Assembly (NCBI GenBank): GCA_002378665.1
Contig: DFSO01000059.1
Location: forward strand, 1-60,088
Direction: 5' to 3'
DNA length: 60,088 bases
Source of the DNA: Loktanella sp. UBA3435
GTDB lineage: Bacteria > Pseudomonadota > Alphaproteobacteria > Rhodobacterales > Rhodobacteraceae
Below, one piece after another: positions 1 through 9,005 of the stretch (the stretch's first letter is position 1; each line of letters starts with the position of its first letter). Under the pieces are notes generated by a model. It was not told the DNA's origin. It did no database searches and worked only from the letters and a program-made list of their open reading frames with translations. The translations under genes were made by a program, and so were the position numbers.

Positions 1-315
1 TTGACAGGACCGGCGGTATTTAATCTGGTCTCAATCGATGGCGCACCGTTTGGAGCGGAGGCGACGATTGACCTTTCCGAGGCAGGGCGCATCCAAGGCC
101 AAGCCCCTTGCAATCAGTATTTCGCAGATCAAAAAACGGTCTATCCGTGGTTTGAAGCCGGCCCAATTGGCGCAACACGCATGGCATGTGACAAGCTCAA
201 TGAGGAAACCGCATTTTTCTCTGCACTGTCCGAAATGACACTCTCGGAGGCCCTCGGTGACACACTCATCCTCAGCAACCCTGACGGCAGCGAAATGGTC
301 TTTCAGGCGCCCTGA
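1..315 (+). CDS. META/HslJ domain protein, probably 5'-partial
   Basis: This frame encodes a META-domain (HslJ-like) protein. It contains PCNQY near residue 36 and ATRMAC near residue 58, the two blocks typical of this family of small envelope lipoproteins or secreted proteins, which are linked to stress or heat tolerance in other bacteria. The frame is open to the left edge of the window. The TTG at base 1 may be an internal codon, and a signal peptide could lie outside the window. It converges on recO and overlaps its 3' end by 13 bp. The biochemical role of META domains is not settled, so only the family is claimed. Confidence 0.7.
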   Translation: MTGPAVFNLVSIDGAPFGAEATIDLSEAGRIQGQAPCNQYFADQKTVYPWFEAGPIGATRMACDKLNEETAFFSALSEMTLSEALGDTLILSNPDGSEMVFQAP

Positions 316-1034
316 CGGCCAATCGCGTCAATCAGGCGCTGACGGGCGGCAGGCATTGGTCTGTCGCCAAGGCTGCGCATCAAGCGTTTCTCAATAAAGA
401 AGCCTGTGGTGCCAAGTGCAATGGCGATTTGGTCGTTGTCGGCATCACCTTTGCCAGCAAGAACGGGCGGCAACGGCAAGAGGCGATCCGCCCATTCGCC
501 TGCCGCGTCTCGGCTGACCGCGCGGCCCGTTTTGGGGGACACAAACGCGAGATCTTCGTTCACGCCGCGCACAGCGCAGGCGGACAGATCCATCGCAAAC
601 CCCATTTCTTCGAGCAGGGCTTGCTCCCAACGCAGGTAGGCGAGCGGCCAGAGATCGGATTGGCCGAGCAAGTCCAACAACGCGATGGTCCGTTCATAGA
701 GCGGCAGATGCGCCTCGCGTTCTGGCAGAACGCGCCCCAGCAAGGCACAGACCGCATTGAGGCCCGCAAGCGCCAAACGGTCGCCCATGGCTTGGGCGGC
801 ACGGCTGCGAATGGGCTCGATGGTGAACGATCCCAAGTGATCATTGAGCCGCGCTTTCCACGTCACGGCGATCTGCGATCCGGGTTGCAGATGCGGGGCG
901 ACTTTGCGGCTGGTACCGCCGCGTACAACACCCGCGTGCCGCCCGTGCTGTGGGGTGAAAACCTCGATGATCATGGATGTCTCGCCGAATGGCCGTGCCG
1001 CCAAAAGCGCGCCTTCGTCGGACCATGTGATCAT
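303..1034 (-). CDS. recO: DNA repair protein RecO
   Basis: RecO, 243 aa, takes part in RecFOR recombinational repair by binding SSB and loading RecA at single-stranded gaps. The N-terminal OB-fold is visible in about residues 1-75, followed by the helical C-terminal domain. The zinc cysteine cluster of some RecO proteins is absent. It is the last gene of the long minus-strand operon. Its ATG overlaps the TGA of the DUF1491 gene by 4 bp, so the two are likely translationally coupled. The length is normal for the family. Confidence 0.92.
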   Translation of the reverse strand: MITWSDEGALLAARPFGETSMIIEVFTPQHGRHAGVVRGGTSRKVAPHLQPGSQIAVTWKARLNDHLGSFTIEPIRSRAAQAMGDRLALAGLNAVCALLGRVLPEREAHLPLYERTIALLDLLGQSDLWPLAYLRWEQALLEEMGFAMDLSACAVRGVNEDLAFVSPKTGRAVSRDAAGEWADRLLPLPPVLAGKGDADNDQIAIALGTTGFFIEKRLMRSLGDRPMPAARQRLIDAIGRQGA

Positions 1035-1357
1035 GACAGGTCATCCTCATCCAAGAGGTGGCGACCTTGCTTGTCCTCGACCTCGATCACCCAAAGGTCA
1101 GGATCAAAGCCGCGCTGCTTGGTCACCGATTGATCGACAAGCGCCTCGTCACCCTCAACCAGAACAACCCATTTACGGTCGCCAGTCATCAAATCAAACG
1201 AGCGTTGAAAGCAGCAGGCCTTACCGTCGAGCGTGTTCAGTTTGACCAGAACAGCGCCCGCCGTGTTATCGCCACGCTTGACGACGAAAGCGGGAATTTC
1301 CACCAGCCGCAGCCGCGTCAAGTAAGCGGAAACCCAGATTTCCGCCGTCAGTCTCAT
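1031..1357 (-). CDS. DUF1491 family protein
   Basis: A 108-aa protein of the alphaproteobacterial DUF1491 family. These proteins are conserved next to era and recO and have no known function. The sequence is a compact mixed alpha/beta protein with no signal peptide or membrane segment, and a conserved centre containing DPDLWVIEVED. It overlaps both neighbours by 4 bp (ATGA), so it is probably translated in step with era and recO. The link to GTPase or ribosome function is only by position. Confidence 0.8.
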   Translation of the reverse strand: MRLTAEIWVSAYLTRLRLVEIPAFVVKRGDNTAGAVLVKLNTLDGKACCFQRSFDLMTGDRKWVVLVEGDEALVDQSVTKQRGFDPDLWVIEVEDKQGRHLLDEDDLS

Positions 1358-2271
1358 ATATTGCCGTCTTTGAAGTCGAGCCCCATTTCGGAGTAACGCT
1401 CTTTTTCCTCAAGCCAGTTTGGCCGCACCTTGATCTGCAAGAACAGGTGGACGCGGCGGTCGAGGAACTCTTCGAGTTCGACACGCGCGGCAGTACTGAC
1501 CGCTTTAATCGTCTCGCCGCCATTGCCCAAAACGATGCCCTTATGGCCATCGCGCATGACGTAGATGATTTGGTCGATACGGCAGGAGCCGTCTTTGCGG
1601 TCCTCCCAATTCTCGGTCTCAACGGTGAGCTGGTAAGGCAACTCTTGGTGCAAGCGCAGGGTCAGTTTCTCGCGCGTTGTCTCGGCCGCGATCATGCGCA
1701 GGGGCAAATCGGCGATCTGATCTTCGGGGTATAGCCACGGACCATCTGGCACCTGATGCGACAACCATTCGCGCAAGGAATCGCAGCCGTGACCGCGTTC
1801 CGCAGAGATCATAAACGTCTGTACGAACGGATACGCCTCGTTCATTTCTTCTGCGAGGCCGAGTAGTTTTTCGGATTTCACCTTATCGATTTTGTTGATC
1901 GCAAGGGCGACGGGGGCTTTGCCCGCATGTTCCTTCAAGCGCTCGATAATCGCCTTCACACCCTCAGAGCGACCACGGTGCGCCTCGATCATCAACACGA
2001 CAACGTCCGCGTCCGCAGCACCACCCCAAGCGGCCTTGACCATCGCGCGGTCCAGACGGCGGCGTGGCTTAAATAGACCCGGCGTATCAACGAAAACAAG
2101 CTGCGATTGTCCTTCCATCGCGACGCCACGAATACGCGCACGGGTGGTTTGCACCTTGTGCGTCACGATCGAGACTTTCGCCCCAACCATCTTGTTCAGC
2201 AATGTGGACTTGCCCGCGTTGGGCTCGCCAATCAGGGCAACAAAGCCCGCTTTGGTAGGCGCATCGGTCAT
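1354..2271 (-). CDS. era: GTPase Era
   Basis: Era, 305 aa, binds the 3' end of 16S rRNA through a C-terminal KH domain and acts in 30S subunit maturation at the inner face of the membrane. Visible motifs are the P-loop GEPNAGKST (15-23), DTPG (62-65) and NKID (126-129). The KH-type domain lies in about residues 205-285, with a GHKGIVLGNGG loop. The start ATG overlaps the rnc stop by 4 bp. The rnc-era pairing is conserved across bacteria and fits a shared role in rRNA processing. Confidence 0.97.
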   Translation of the reverse strand: MTDAPTKAGFVALIGEPNAGKSTLLNKMVGAKVSIVTHKVQTTRARIRGVAMEGQSQLVFVDTPGLFKPRRRLDRAMVKAAWGGAADADVVVLMIEAHRGRSEGVKAIIERLKEHAGKAPVALAINKIDKVKSEKLLGLAEEMNEAYPFVQTFMISAERGHGCDSLREWLSHQVPDGPWLYPEDQIADLPLRMIAAETTREKLTLRLHQELPYQLTVETENWEDRKDGSCRIDQIIYVMRDGHKGIVLGNGGETIKAVSTAARVELEEFLDRRVHLFLQIKVRPNWLEEKERYSEMGLDFKDGNI

Positions 2272-2951
2272 GTTTGTTCTACTTTCTTGAGAAGAGCGCT
2301 TGCTGCGGCTTGCTCGGCTTGACGCTTTGAGCCTGCAGTCGCTTGTTCGGATGGGCCAGAGGATAGTCGTGCCTCAATGGTGAAAATCGGTTGGTGATCG
2401 GGGCCCGTGCGGGCCACCTCAACGTATTGCGGCGGGGTCTCGCCACGGGCCTGCGCCCATTCTTGCAGCGCGGTTTTTGCGTCACGTGCGTCATCAGCCA
2501 CGTTATTCACCCGCTTACCCCAAAGGCGCAGGATCACGTCGCGTGCGGCCTCGAACCCGCCGTCTTGATAGACAGCAGCGATCACCGCTTCCATCGCATC
2601 GGCAAGCAGCGCCTCTTTGCGACGACCGCCTGTTTTCATCTCGGACCGACCCAGCTTTAGGACAGCACCCAGATCAACTTGGCGGGCAACATCAGCGCAG
2701 GTTTCCTTGCGCACAAGCGCGTTAAAGCGTGGTGCAAGCAACCCCTCTGGCGCATTTGGGTCAGCCTTCAAAAGCGCTTCAGCCATTACAAGACCAAGCA
2801 CGCGGTCGCCCAAGAATTCAAGCCGCTGATTGTCATCACGATGCGGAGACACCATCGACGAATGGGTCACAGAGCGCACGAGGTAGTCAGGCTTAACGAA
2901 TGTGTAGCCGAGGCGGCCTGAAAAGGCCTGAAGATCAGTAGATAATTTCAC
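2268..2951 (-). CDS. rnc: Ribonuclease III
   Basis: RNase III, 227 aa, cleaves double-stranded RNA in rRNA processing and mRNA control. The signature RLEFLGDRVLG contains catalytic-site E45 and D49. The second acidic pair sits at D118 and E121 in LLADAMEAVIA. A double-stranded RNA-binding domain covers about 157-225. The start is GTG, overlapping the lepB stop as GTGA, which supports translational coupling. It lies in the usual lepB-rnc-era order. Confidence 0.97.
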   Translation of the reverse strand: MKLSTDLQAFSGRLGYTFVKPDYLVRSVTHSSMVSPHRDDNQRLEFLGDRVLGLVMAEALLKADPNAPEGLLAPRFNALVRKETCADVARQVDLGAVLKLGRSEMKTGGRRKEALLADAMEAVIAAVYQDGGFEAARDVILRLWGKRVNNVADDARDAKTALQEWAQARGETPPQYVEVARTGPDHQPIFTIEARLSSGPSEQATAGSKRQAEQAAASALLKKVEQT

Positions 2952-3787
2952 TCAACAGCCTTAAAGAAGCGGTCCGAACGCCATGTCCAGAACGCGAGCA
3001 TGGAACGACCAGCGGAAGAAAACATGATCCGATCCGCACGCCCAACGATATCTTCGCGCGCCACAAAACCAACGCCGCCTTTGGTTTGGAGTTTGCGACT
3101 ATCAGTGGAGTTGTCGCGGTTATCACCCATAAAGAAGAAATGGTCGGCAGGTACCGTGAACACAGCTGTATTGTCCAATTCGGCGGTGTTCGTCACGTTC
3201 AAAATCGAATGCTTCACACCATTGGGCAAGGTTTCAATCGATTTTTCCTTGATGCAATCGGCACCAAGGCCAACGGCACCATTCGCGCAAATTGGCCAGC
3301 TGTCTTGCGGACCTTGCGGGCCATATGGCTCAACAAACACGCCATCGTCCTCAACGTTGACCGCGACGTCGTTGATATACAATAGGCCGTCTTTCACCTG
3401 AATGCGATCACCCGGTGTGCCGATCAAACGCTTGATAAAGTCGCGGCCCGTCACAGGATGGCGGAACACGACGACGTCGCCCTGCTGTGGCTCGGAGCCC
3501 AAGAACCGCTTGTCAGCGCCCTTAAAGACGCCACAAAAATCGTCCGCTTCAGCATCAAGACCGATCGCAGGAACGCGGATCGACGGGCATGACGCGTAGG
3601 AATAGCCGTAAGCCATTTTGTTCACGAACAAGAAATCGCCGATCAACAGCGTGTCCTTCATCGACCCGGACGGAATCCAGAATGGTTGGAAAAACAGCGT
3701 CCGAAAGATGCCCGCAATCAGCAACGCGTAGACAACAGTTTTCACCGTTTCTTTGACGCCTTCGATTGCACTTGTGTTCTCAGCCAT
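2948..3787 (-). CDS. lepB: Signal peptidase I
   Basis: Signal peptidase I, 279 aa, removes signal peptides from exported proteins at the outer face of the inner membrane. One N-terminal membrane segment (about 17-36) precedes the catalytic Ser42 in IPSGSMKDT. The general-base Lys119 lies in RDFIKRLIGTPGD, and the conserved FFMGDNRDNSTDSR block follows. AGGA stands 9 bases before the ATG. It leads the lepB-rnc-era segment; a short hairpin separates it from acpS upstream. Confidence 0.96.
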   Translation of the reverse strand: MAENTSAIEGVKETVKTVVYALLIAGIFRTLFFQPFWIPSGSMKDTLLIGDFLFVNKMAYGYSYASCPSIRVPAIGLDAEADDFCGVFKGADKRFLGSEPQQGDVVVFRHPVTGRDFIKRLIGTPGDRIQVKDGLLYINDVAVNVEDDGVFVEPYGPQGPQDSWPICANGAVGLGADCIKEKSIETLPNGVKHSILNVTNTAELDNTAVFTVPADHFFFMGDNRDNSTDSRKLQTKGGVGFVAREDIVGRADRIMFSSAGRSMLAFWTWRSDRFFKAVE

Positions 3788-3823
3788 AATCGCAGTCCTA
3801 CATTCATCGTTCAGCGCTACATG

Positions 3824-3841
3824 AGGGCAGCCATCTGCCCT
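3824..3841 (-). other. Hairpin between acpS and lepB
   Basis: The 7-bp inverted repeat AGGGCAG / CTGCCCT has a 4-base loop and sits in the 60-bp gap between acpS and lepB, inside the operon. There is no run of T on either side, so it is not a standard terminator. It may be an RNA-processing or stability hairpin. Seen in sequence; the function is inference. Confidence 0.35.
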
Positions 3842-3847
3842 GTCAAC

Positions 3848-4252
3848 CTATGCCTCTATTGGCAAGGCTTCTATCAGCACAAATGCCTGCGCCCAAGGGT
3901 GATCATCCGTCAAAGTGACATGAATCACGGCCCGATGCCCCGCTGGCGTCATTGCATCTAAGCGCTCTTTGGCCCAGCCTGTCACCTGCATTGTTGGCTG
4001 ACCTGAACGTAAGTTAGTAACGGACATGTCTTTCCAAGAGATTCCCATCGCAAGACCAGTGCCCAGCGCCTTTGAACAGGCCTCTTTGGCAGCCCAGCGC
4101 TTGGCATATGTTCCCGCCACATCCTTGCGGCGCTCTGCCTTGGCTTGCTCCACTTCGGTAAAGACCCGATTGCGAAATCGGTCACCAAAGCGTTCTAACG
4201 TGCCTGCAATCCGCTCGATATTCGCAAGGTCCGTGCCGATGCCGAGGATCAT
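3848..4252 (-). CDS. acpS: Holo-[acyl-carrier-protein] synthase
   Basis: AcpS, 134 aa, transfers 4'-phosphopantetheine from coenzyme A to a serine of acyl carrier protein and so activates fatty acid synthesis. The N-terminal ILGIGTDLANIERI carries D8. The second metal-binding block KRWAAKEACSKALGTG carries E57. The length matches the family. It lies 7 bp after pdxJ in the same direction; the usual roseobacter order pdxJ-acpS-lepB is kept. The ribosome-binding site is weak, so coupling to pdxJ is likely. Confidence 0.95.
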   Translation of the reverse strand: MILGIGTDLANIERIAGTLERFGDRFRNRVFTEVEQAKAERRKDVAGTYAKRWAAKEACSKALGTGLAMGISWKDMSVTNLRSGQPTMQVTGWAKERLDAMTPAGHRAVIHVTLTDDHPWAQAFVLIEALPIEA

Positions 4253-4259
4253 TGTTCTG

Positions 4260-5006
4260 TCACGCGCGCGCCTCGTCCATCAGGCGGCGCATTTCGGCAA
4301 TCGCCGGACCAAGCCCGCGGAAAATAGCCTCGCCGATGATAAAGTGACCGATGTTCAATTCTGCGACCTGCGGCAACGCGGCAATCGGCCCGACACTATC
4401 GTAGGTCAACCCGTGGCCAACATGGACTTCAAGCCCAAGCTCCGTGCCGTAAGCCACCATATCGGTGATCTTGGACAGTTCGGAATCCCGCGCTGCCCAC
4501 CGCCCTTCGGCCCAAGCGTCGGCATAGGCCCCTGCGTGCAGTTCGATCACAGGTGCGCCAATCCGCGCTGATGCTTCAACCTGACGTTTGTCGGCCGCGA
4601 TAAACAGCGACACCCGCGCACCTGCTGCCTGCAAAGGGGCCATATATGCGGCAAGCGTATTATCTTGACCCGCAACCTCTAGGCCGCCTTCGGTCGTGCG
4701 CTCTTCGCGCTTCTCAGGAACGATGCACACGGCATGAGGTTTGTGGCGCAGGGCAATCGCCTGCATCTCTGCAGTCGCGGCCATCTCGAAGTTCAGCGGG
4801 ATTTTGAGTGCGGCCATCAGCCCGTCAATGTCGCTATCAATAATATGACGGCGATCCTCGCGCAGGTGAGCCGTGATCCCATCCGCACCCGCAGCTTCGG
4901 CCACCAAGGCGGCACGCACGGGATCAGGCACATCGCCGCCGCGCGCATTGCGCACAGTCGCCACGTGATCGATATTCACGCCAAGCCGCAAATGTTTGAG
5001 TGTCAT
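4260..5006 (-). CDS. pdxJ: Pyridoxine 5'-phosphate synthase
   Basis: PdxJ, 248 aa, condenses 1-deoxyxylulose 5-phosphate with 3-amino-2-oxopropyl phosphate to make pyridoxine 5'-phosphate in the DXP-dependent vitamin B6 pathway. The N-terminal LRLGVNIDHVATVRNARGG and GADGITAHLREDRRHI are family signatures, as are GAPVIELHAGAYADA and VHVGHGLTYDSV near the C-terminus. An AAGGA ribosome-binding site stands about 9 bases before the ATG. Downstream acpS is nearly contiguous. Confidence 0.97.
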   Translation of the reverse strand: MTLKHLRLGVNIDHVATVRNARGGDVPDPVRAALVAEAAGADGITAHLREDRRHIIDSDIDGLMAALKIPLNFEMAATAEMQAIALRHKPHAVCIVPEKREERTTEGGLEVAGQDNTLAAYMAPLQAAGARVSLFIAADKRQVEASARIGAPVIELHAGAYADAWAEGRWAARDSELSKITDMVAYGTELGLEVHVGHGLTYDSVGPIAALPQVAELNIGHFIIGEAIFRGLGPAIAEMRRLMDEARA

Positions 5007-5048
5007 GTGACTATCCTTTTGTCATGCGCCAACAGGATAAACCTAGCG

Positions 5049-5699
5049 CTAAGTATGCCCAAGGTCATCTGTTGGTTCAGACTTTTTACGCAATTGATCC
5101 AGCTTGGCCTGAAGCCGCTTGCGACGCCGTTTTTGATAAACGCTAATCAGCGGCAAACACAGATAGTAGGAAACCGTCGCGGCAACAACGCCAGGGATCA
5201 GGCCGCCAACAAGATAAGGGAAAAACACATCATCATAGAACAAGCCCAGCTTGTGCCAATCCGCGTGCGCAGGCGTAAAGAGCGCCTCGAAGTTATTCCA
5301 AAGATCAGCACCAGCCCCAGCAAACTTATCCCCCAAGGAGCGATCAACTGCCTTTTCAAGGCGCGATCCCAGCAAGAAGTGGCCCGTGGACAGTGACGCC
5401 ACGGCGATTGGCAGATAGGTCAACGGGTTGCCGAAAAACGTGCCCAATAAGGACGCCAGAATATTGCCGCGCATCACACGCGCAATTAATACCGCCACCA
5501 GAAAATGCAGGCCGTAGAATGGCGTAAATGTGGTAAACACACCCGCCCAAATACCGCGCGAAATTTTCTCAGGAGTATCAGGCAAACGGCGAACACGGTG
5601 CTTTACGTATTCAAACGCGCGGCCCCAGCCACCCCGAGGATAGACGAAGTCAGCCACGATCTGAACGATCGAGCGCCTATCCCTGCGTTTAAATACCAA
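5049..5699 (-). CDS. DUF2062 membrane protein
   Basis: A 216-aa protein of the DUF2062 family with about three hydrophobic segments (roughly 58-80, 93-115 and 165-190) and a basic N-terminus. The YGLHFLVAVLIARVMRGN and FFGNPLTYLPIA blocks are typical. The role is unknown; it is conserved beside pdxJ and rsh in Rhodobacterales. It starts at TTG, supported by GAGGA 8 bases upstream. The basic C-terminal tail (KRRRKRLQAKLDQLRKK) is probably cytoplasmic. Confidence 0.8.
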   Translation of the reverse strand: MVFKRRDRRSIVQIVADFVYPRGGWGRAFEYVKHRVRRLPDTPEKISRGIWAGVFTTFTPFYGLHFLVAVLIARVMRGNILASLLGTFFGNPLTYLPIAVASLSTGHFLLGSRLEKAVDRSLGDKFAGAGADLWNNFEALFTPAHADWHKLGLFYDDVFFPYLVGGLIPGVVAATVSYYLCLPLISVYQKRRRKRLQAKLDQLRKKSEPTDDLGHT

Positions 5700-5720
5700 C
5701 CGATCCGTCCTCTTGTTCGT

Positions 5721-7859
5721 TTAACCCCGAATGTCGCTCGCAAGCCCAGGATCTCTGTGCCGCGACAACGACGATACGTTGCTATCCGCCTCTAACGCCG
5801 TAAAGACACGGTGCAAATGCTCTGCGTCTCTCAGGTCGATATCAATCAAGAGACGGTAATAATCCGGCTTTCGGTCAATAAAATTCAAGTCCGAGATATT
5901 GGCTTCTTGTTCACCAATCAATGTGCAAATACGACCCAAAACACCCGCATCATTGGTAATCGCAACATCAAAGGTCACCGTGTTGATCGATCTATGGGTG
6001 CCCTCTTGCCATTGCAAGTCGACCCAACGCTCTGGCTGGTCCTCGTAATCGGCCAATGCCTCGCAATCAATCGCGTGCACAACCACGCCTTGGCCGCGGT
6101 ATGTGATCCCAATAATCCGCTCACCTGGCACAGGCTGACAGCATTTGGCACGTCGATGCTGCTGATCGGCATCCAGGCCAATAACGGCGCGCTTCTCGTC
6201 AATCTCATCACCTTGCTTTTCGGCCAGCTCAGGATAAATCGCACGCACGATTTCTCGTGATGTGATTTCCGCAGACCCAAGCTGCGCAAGCAATTCCTCG
6301 CCGCTCTCAATCGCCAAAGCCTTGGCCGCCGTGCTCAACGCCTTATCAGTGGCTTTCTTGCCGACGTTCTCGAACGCCACACGTGCCAATTCGCGCCCAA
6401 GGCGGACGAAGCGTTCGCGATCTTCTTCGCGCAAGGACCTGCGAATAGCGGTTTTCGCACGACCTGTGACCGCAATATCAATCCACGTCGCCTGCGGCTT
6501 TTGACCCGACGCAGTGATAATCTCGACCGATTGCCCGTTCTTAAGGCGGGTCCAAAGCGGCACGCGCATGCCGTCCACCTTGGCACCGACGCAAGCCGAC
6601 CCAATCCGTGTGTGAATAGCATAGGCAAAATCAATCGGGGTCGCACCGCGCGGCAGCTTGATCACCTCGCCTTTGGGCGTAAAGCAGAACACTTGGTCCT
6701 GATACATCTCAAGCTTGACGGCCTCTAAGAATTCATCGTGATCATGACTTTCGTCAAACCGTTCGGTCAGTTGCGCAATCCACTTCACGGGATCAACAGC
6801 AAAGCGGTTTTCCACACGTTCCCCGTTACGATACGACCAATGGGCCGCCACACCGGTTTCGGCAACTTCGTGCATCTCGCGGGTACGGATTTGCACCTCG
6901 ACGCGCTTGCCATCACGGCCAGAAACCGTGGTATGGATCGAGCGATAACCGTTCGATTTCGGCTGGCTGATATAGTCCTTAAAGCGACCGGGAACAGCGC
7001 GCCATCTTTGATGAATTGCCCCAAGCACGCGGTAGCAATCGGCCTCTGTCGCAGTCAGAATCCTGAAACCATAGATGTCGGACAGGCGGCTAAAGCCAAG
7101 GTCCTTTTCCTGCATCTTACGCCAGATCGAATAGGGCTTTTTCGCGCGACCAACGACCTCTGCCGTCAAACCCGCTTTTTCCAGCTCGACGCGCATATCG
7201 GCCGTAATCTTTTCGACCACATCGCCTGTCTCGCGTTGCAGCATGATAAAGCGGCGCATGATCGAATTGCGCGCCTCGGAATTCAGAACGCGAAAGGCCA
7301 GATCTTCCAACTCTTCACGCATCCACTGCATACCCATGCGACCCGCAAGCGGCGCATAGATATCCATGGTTTCGCGGGCCTTTTGGACCTGCTTGTCAGG
7401 GCGCATGGATTTGATTGTGCGCATGTTGTGCAAACGGTCGGCCAACTTCACCAAGGTGACGCGCAAATCGCGGCTGGTCGCCATAAACAGCTTGCGGAAA
7501 TTCTCGGCCTGCTTTGTCTGGGTACTCGTGAGCTGCAAGTTAGTGAGCTTGGTCACACCATCCACCAGCTCGGCAATCTCGCGACCAAACCGCTCAGAGA
7601 CATCCGCAAATGACGCTTTTGTATCCTCGATCGTGTCATGCAAAAGAGCGGTCACAAGCGTCGCGTCATCCATCTGTTGCCCAGCAAGGATCACAGTGAC
7701 GGCAACGGGGTGTGTGAAGTATGGCTCGCCAGAATGACGGAATTGCCCCTCGTGCATTTCAGCACCAAAGGCAAAAGCATCGCGCAACAGCGCTTCATTC
7801 GTGCGGGGGTGATAGGCGCGGACCAGTGCGATCAGATCGTCTGCTGTCGTCTTGGTCAT
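5721..7859 (-). CDS. Bifunctional (p)ppGpp synthetase/hydrolase (Rel/Spo)
   Basis: A long RSH protein, 712 aa, that makes and degrades (p)ppGpp, the stringent-response alarmone. The hydrolase HD domain contains ALLHDTIEDT (72-81). The synthetase domain has RFKDYI followed by PKSNGYRSIHTTV near 295-312, so both active sites appear intact. A TGS domain (PRGATPIDFAYAIHT, about 400-460), a conserved cysteine pair in CCQPVPGERI and a C-terminal ACT domain follow. It lies 27 bp after rpoZ, the usual partner. Roseobacters commonly have one such enzyme. Call it rsh/spoT rather than relA, because the HD site is complete. Confidence 0.96.
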   Translation of the reverse strand: MTKTTADDLIALVRAYHPRTNEALLRDAFAFGAEMHEGQFRHSGEPYFTHPVAVTVILAGQQMDDATLVTALLHDTIEDTKASFADVSERFGREIAELVDGVTKLTNLQLTSTQTKQAENFRKLFMATSRDLRVTLVKLADRLHNMRTIKSMRPDKQVQKARETMDIYAPLAGRMGMQWMREELEDLAFRVLNSEARNSIMRRFIMLQRETGDVVEKITADMRVELEKAGLTAEVVGRAKKPYSIWRKMQEKDLGFSRLSDIYGFRILTATEADCYRVLGAIHQRWRAVPGRFKDYISQPKSNGYRSIHTTVSGRDGKRVEVQIRTREMHEVAETGVAAHWSYRNGERVENRFAVDPVKWIAQLTERFDESHDHDEFLEAVKLEMYQDQVFCFTPKGEVIKLPRGATPIDFAYAIHTRIGSACVGAKVDGMRVPLWTRLKNGQSVEIITASGQKPQATWIDIAVTGRAKTAIRRSLREEDRERFVRLGRELARVAFENVGKKATDKALSTAAKALAIESGEELLAQLGSAEITSREIVRAIYPELAEKQGDEIDEKRAVIGLDADQQHRRAKCCQPVPGERIIGITYRGQGVVVHAIDCEALADYEDQPERWVDLQWQEGTHRSINTVTFDVAITNDAGVLGRICTLIGEQEANISDLNFIDRKPDYYRLLIDIDLRDAEHLHRVFTALEADSNVSSLSRHRDPGLASDIRG

Positions 7860-7886
7860 AAAGTCCCGCGCCTATGAATTGGTGGG

Positions 7887-8240
7887 TTAACGCTGCCCTT
7901 GAGCATCCATCAAGGCGCGCAACAATTTCTCTTCGGACATATCGTCATCCGCAGGTTTGTCAGTCTCAGCGCCCATCAACAAGGACATGCTGTCCTCTTC
8001 TGGCTCGTCAACTTCGATCTGTGTCTGGTTCGCTTCGATCATGCGCTCGCGCAAATCGTCAGCGCGCTGTGTTTCGTCTGCGATTTCGCGCAGGGAAACG
8101 ACAGGGTTCTTGTCGTTGTCGCGGTTCACGGTAATCGCCGAACCAGCAGAGATTTCACGTGCACGATGTGCAGCAAGCATCACAAGTTCAAAACGGTTCG
8201 GAACCTTATCGACGCAGTCTTCTACGGTAACGCGGGCCAT
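7887..8240 (-). CDS. rpoZ: RNA polymerase omega subunit
   Basis: RpoZ, 117 aa, is the omega subunit that helps fold and assemble beta' and takes part in ppGpp binding in proteobacteria. The N-terminal MARVTVEDCVDKVPNRFELV and AHRAREISAGSA blocks are diagnostic. An acidic tail (about 75-117) is typical of the alphaproteobacterial form. It lies immediately before rsh, a conserved functional pairing. The leader carries a small CCAAT/ATTGG inverted repeat (8250-8261) that overlaps the GGAG ribosome-binding site. Confidence 0.95.
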   Translation of the reverse strand: MARVTVEDCVDKVPNRFELVMLAAHRAREISAGSAITVNRDNDKNPVVSLREIADETQRADDLRERMIEANQTQIEVDEPEEDSMSLLMGAETDKPADDDMSEEKLLRALMDAQGQR

Positions 8241-8324
8241 GGGCGTGCTCCAATCAATTGGACAGTACTTCAGAAAGGGGTCGTCTAAGCGCTTTTTGCT
8301 CGAATGACAAGAGGTTGCAACCCC

Positions 8325-8912
8325 TCAGATGGGCCGAACGCTTGCCAATTCCTCATCGGGGCGCGCATCGCGCATTTCAATGGTGCTCGATCCCAAGATT
8401 GGATGTACCCAATCGGGCGCAATATCGGCCAAAGGCACCAGCACAAAGCTACGGTCTTGGACACGCGGATGCGGCAAAATAAGCTGCTCTGGCGCTATTT
8501 CTGCCTGTTTCGCGGCGGGAAGGTCGCGCCAGTAAGCGTGCCCCTCTGGATTGGGTAAAACCTCGTCGCCCAATGCGATCAAATCAAGATCCAAAGTGCG
8601 CTGCCCCCAGCGAATGACCCGTTCCCGACCTGCCGCATCCTCGACTGCGTGCAAAATCTCAAGAATTTGTTGCGCATCGCATGTTGTCGTGACCCGAATC
8701 GCTGCGTTGACGAAATCAGGGCCAGCACCTGCAGGAAAGGCTGGTGTCGCGAAATATCGGCTAGTTTCCGCCTGACCGCCCAGCAATAATTCAACCTCAA
8801 GTATAGCCTTTTGTATAGTTAACTTAGGGTTACCCCAAATCGAGTTTACGTTGCTCCCCAATGCAATCAAGGCGTTAGCCTCGACACTATCCTTTTGTAT
8901 GGTTTGCAGCAT
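8325..8912 (-). CDS. folK: 2-amino-4-hydroxy-6-hydroxymethyldihydropteridine pyrophosphokinase
   Basis: FolK (HPPK), 195 aa, pyrophosphorylates 6-hydroxymethyl-7,8-dihydropterin in folate synthesis. It shows NALIALGSN near the start, the RWGQRTLDLDLIALGDEVL metal/ATP block and LPHPRVQDRSFVLVPLADIAP at the C-terminus. The frame is open further upstream to 9002, but that would overlap the divergent NYN gene. The ATG at 8912 has AGGGGA about 9 bases upstream and was chosen. It is the first gene of the minus-strand block leading to rpoZ and rsh. Confidence 0.93.
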   Translation of the reverse strand: MLQTIQKDSVEANALIALGSNVNSIWGNPKLTIQKAILEVELLLGGQAETSRYFATPAFPAGAGPDFVNAAIRVTTTCDAQQILEILHAVEDAAGRERVIRWGQRTLDLDLIALGDEVLPNPEGHAYWRDLPAAKQAEIAPEQLILPHPRVQDRSFVLVPLADIAPDWVHPILGSSTIEMRDARPDEELASVRPI

Positions 8913-9005
8913 CGTGATAATTCCCCTAGATGAAGTCCGTCTCGCACTTGATAAGCCACCCACATACTTACGAACACCCGCGAGACACATTTGGAAGGAC
9001 AATTA

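Noticed and set aside
8819..8833. TTAAC-N5-GTTAC in the 5' part of folK as a CtrA site
   Set aside because: One mismatch to the palindrome and inside coding sequence; too weak to report as a site.
8913..9002. A longer folK frame starting at 9002
   Set aside because: It would overlap the divergent NYN gene; the extra residues lack family similarity, and ATG 8912 has a good ribosome-binding site.
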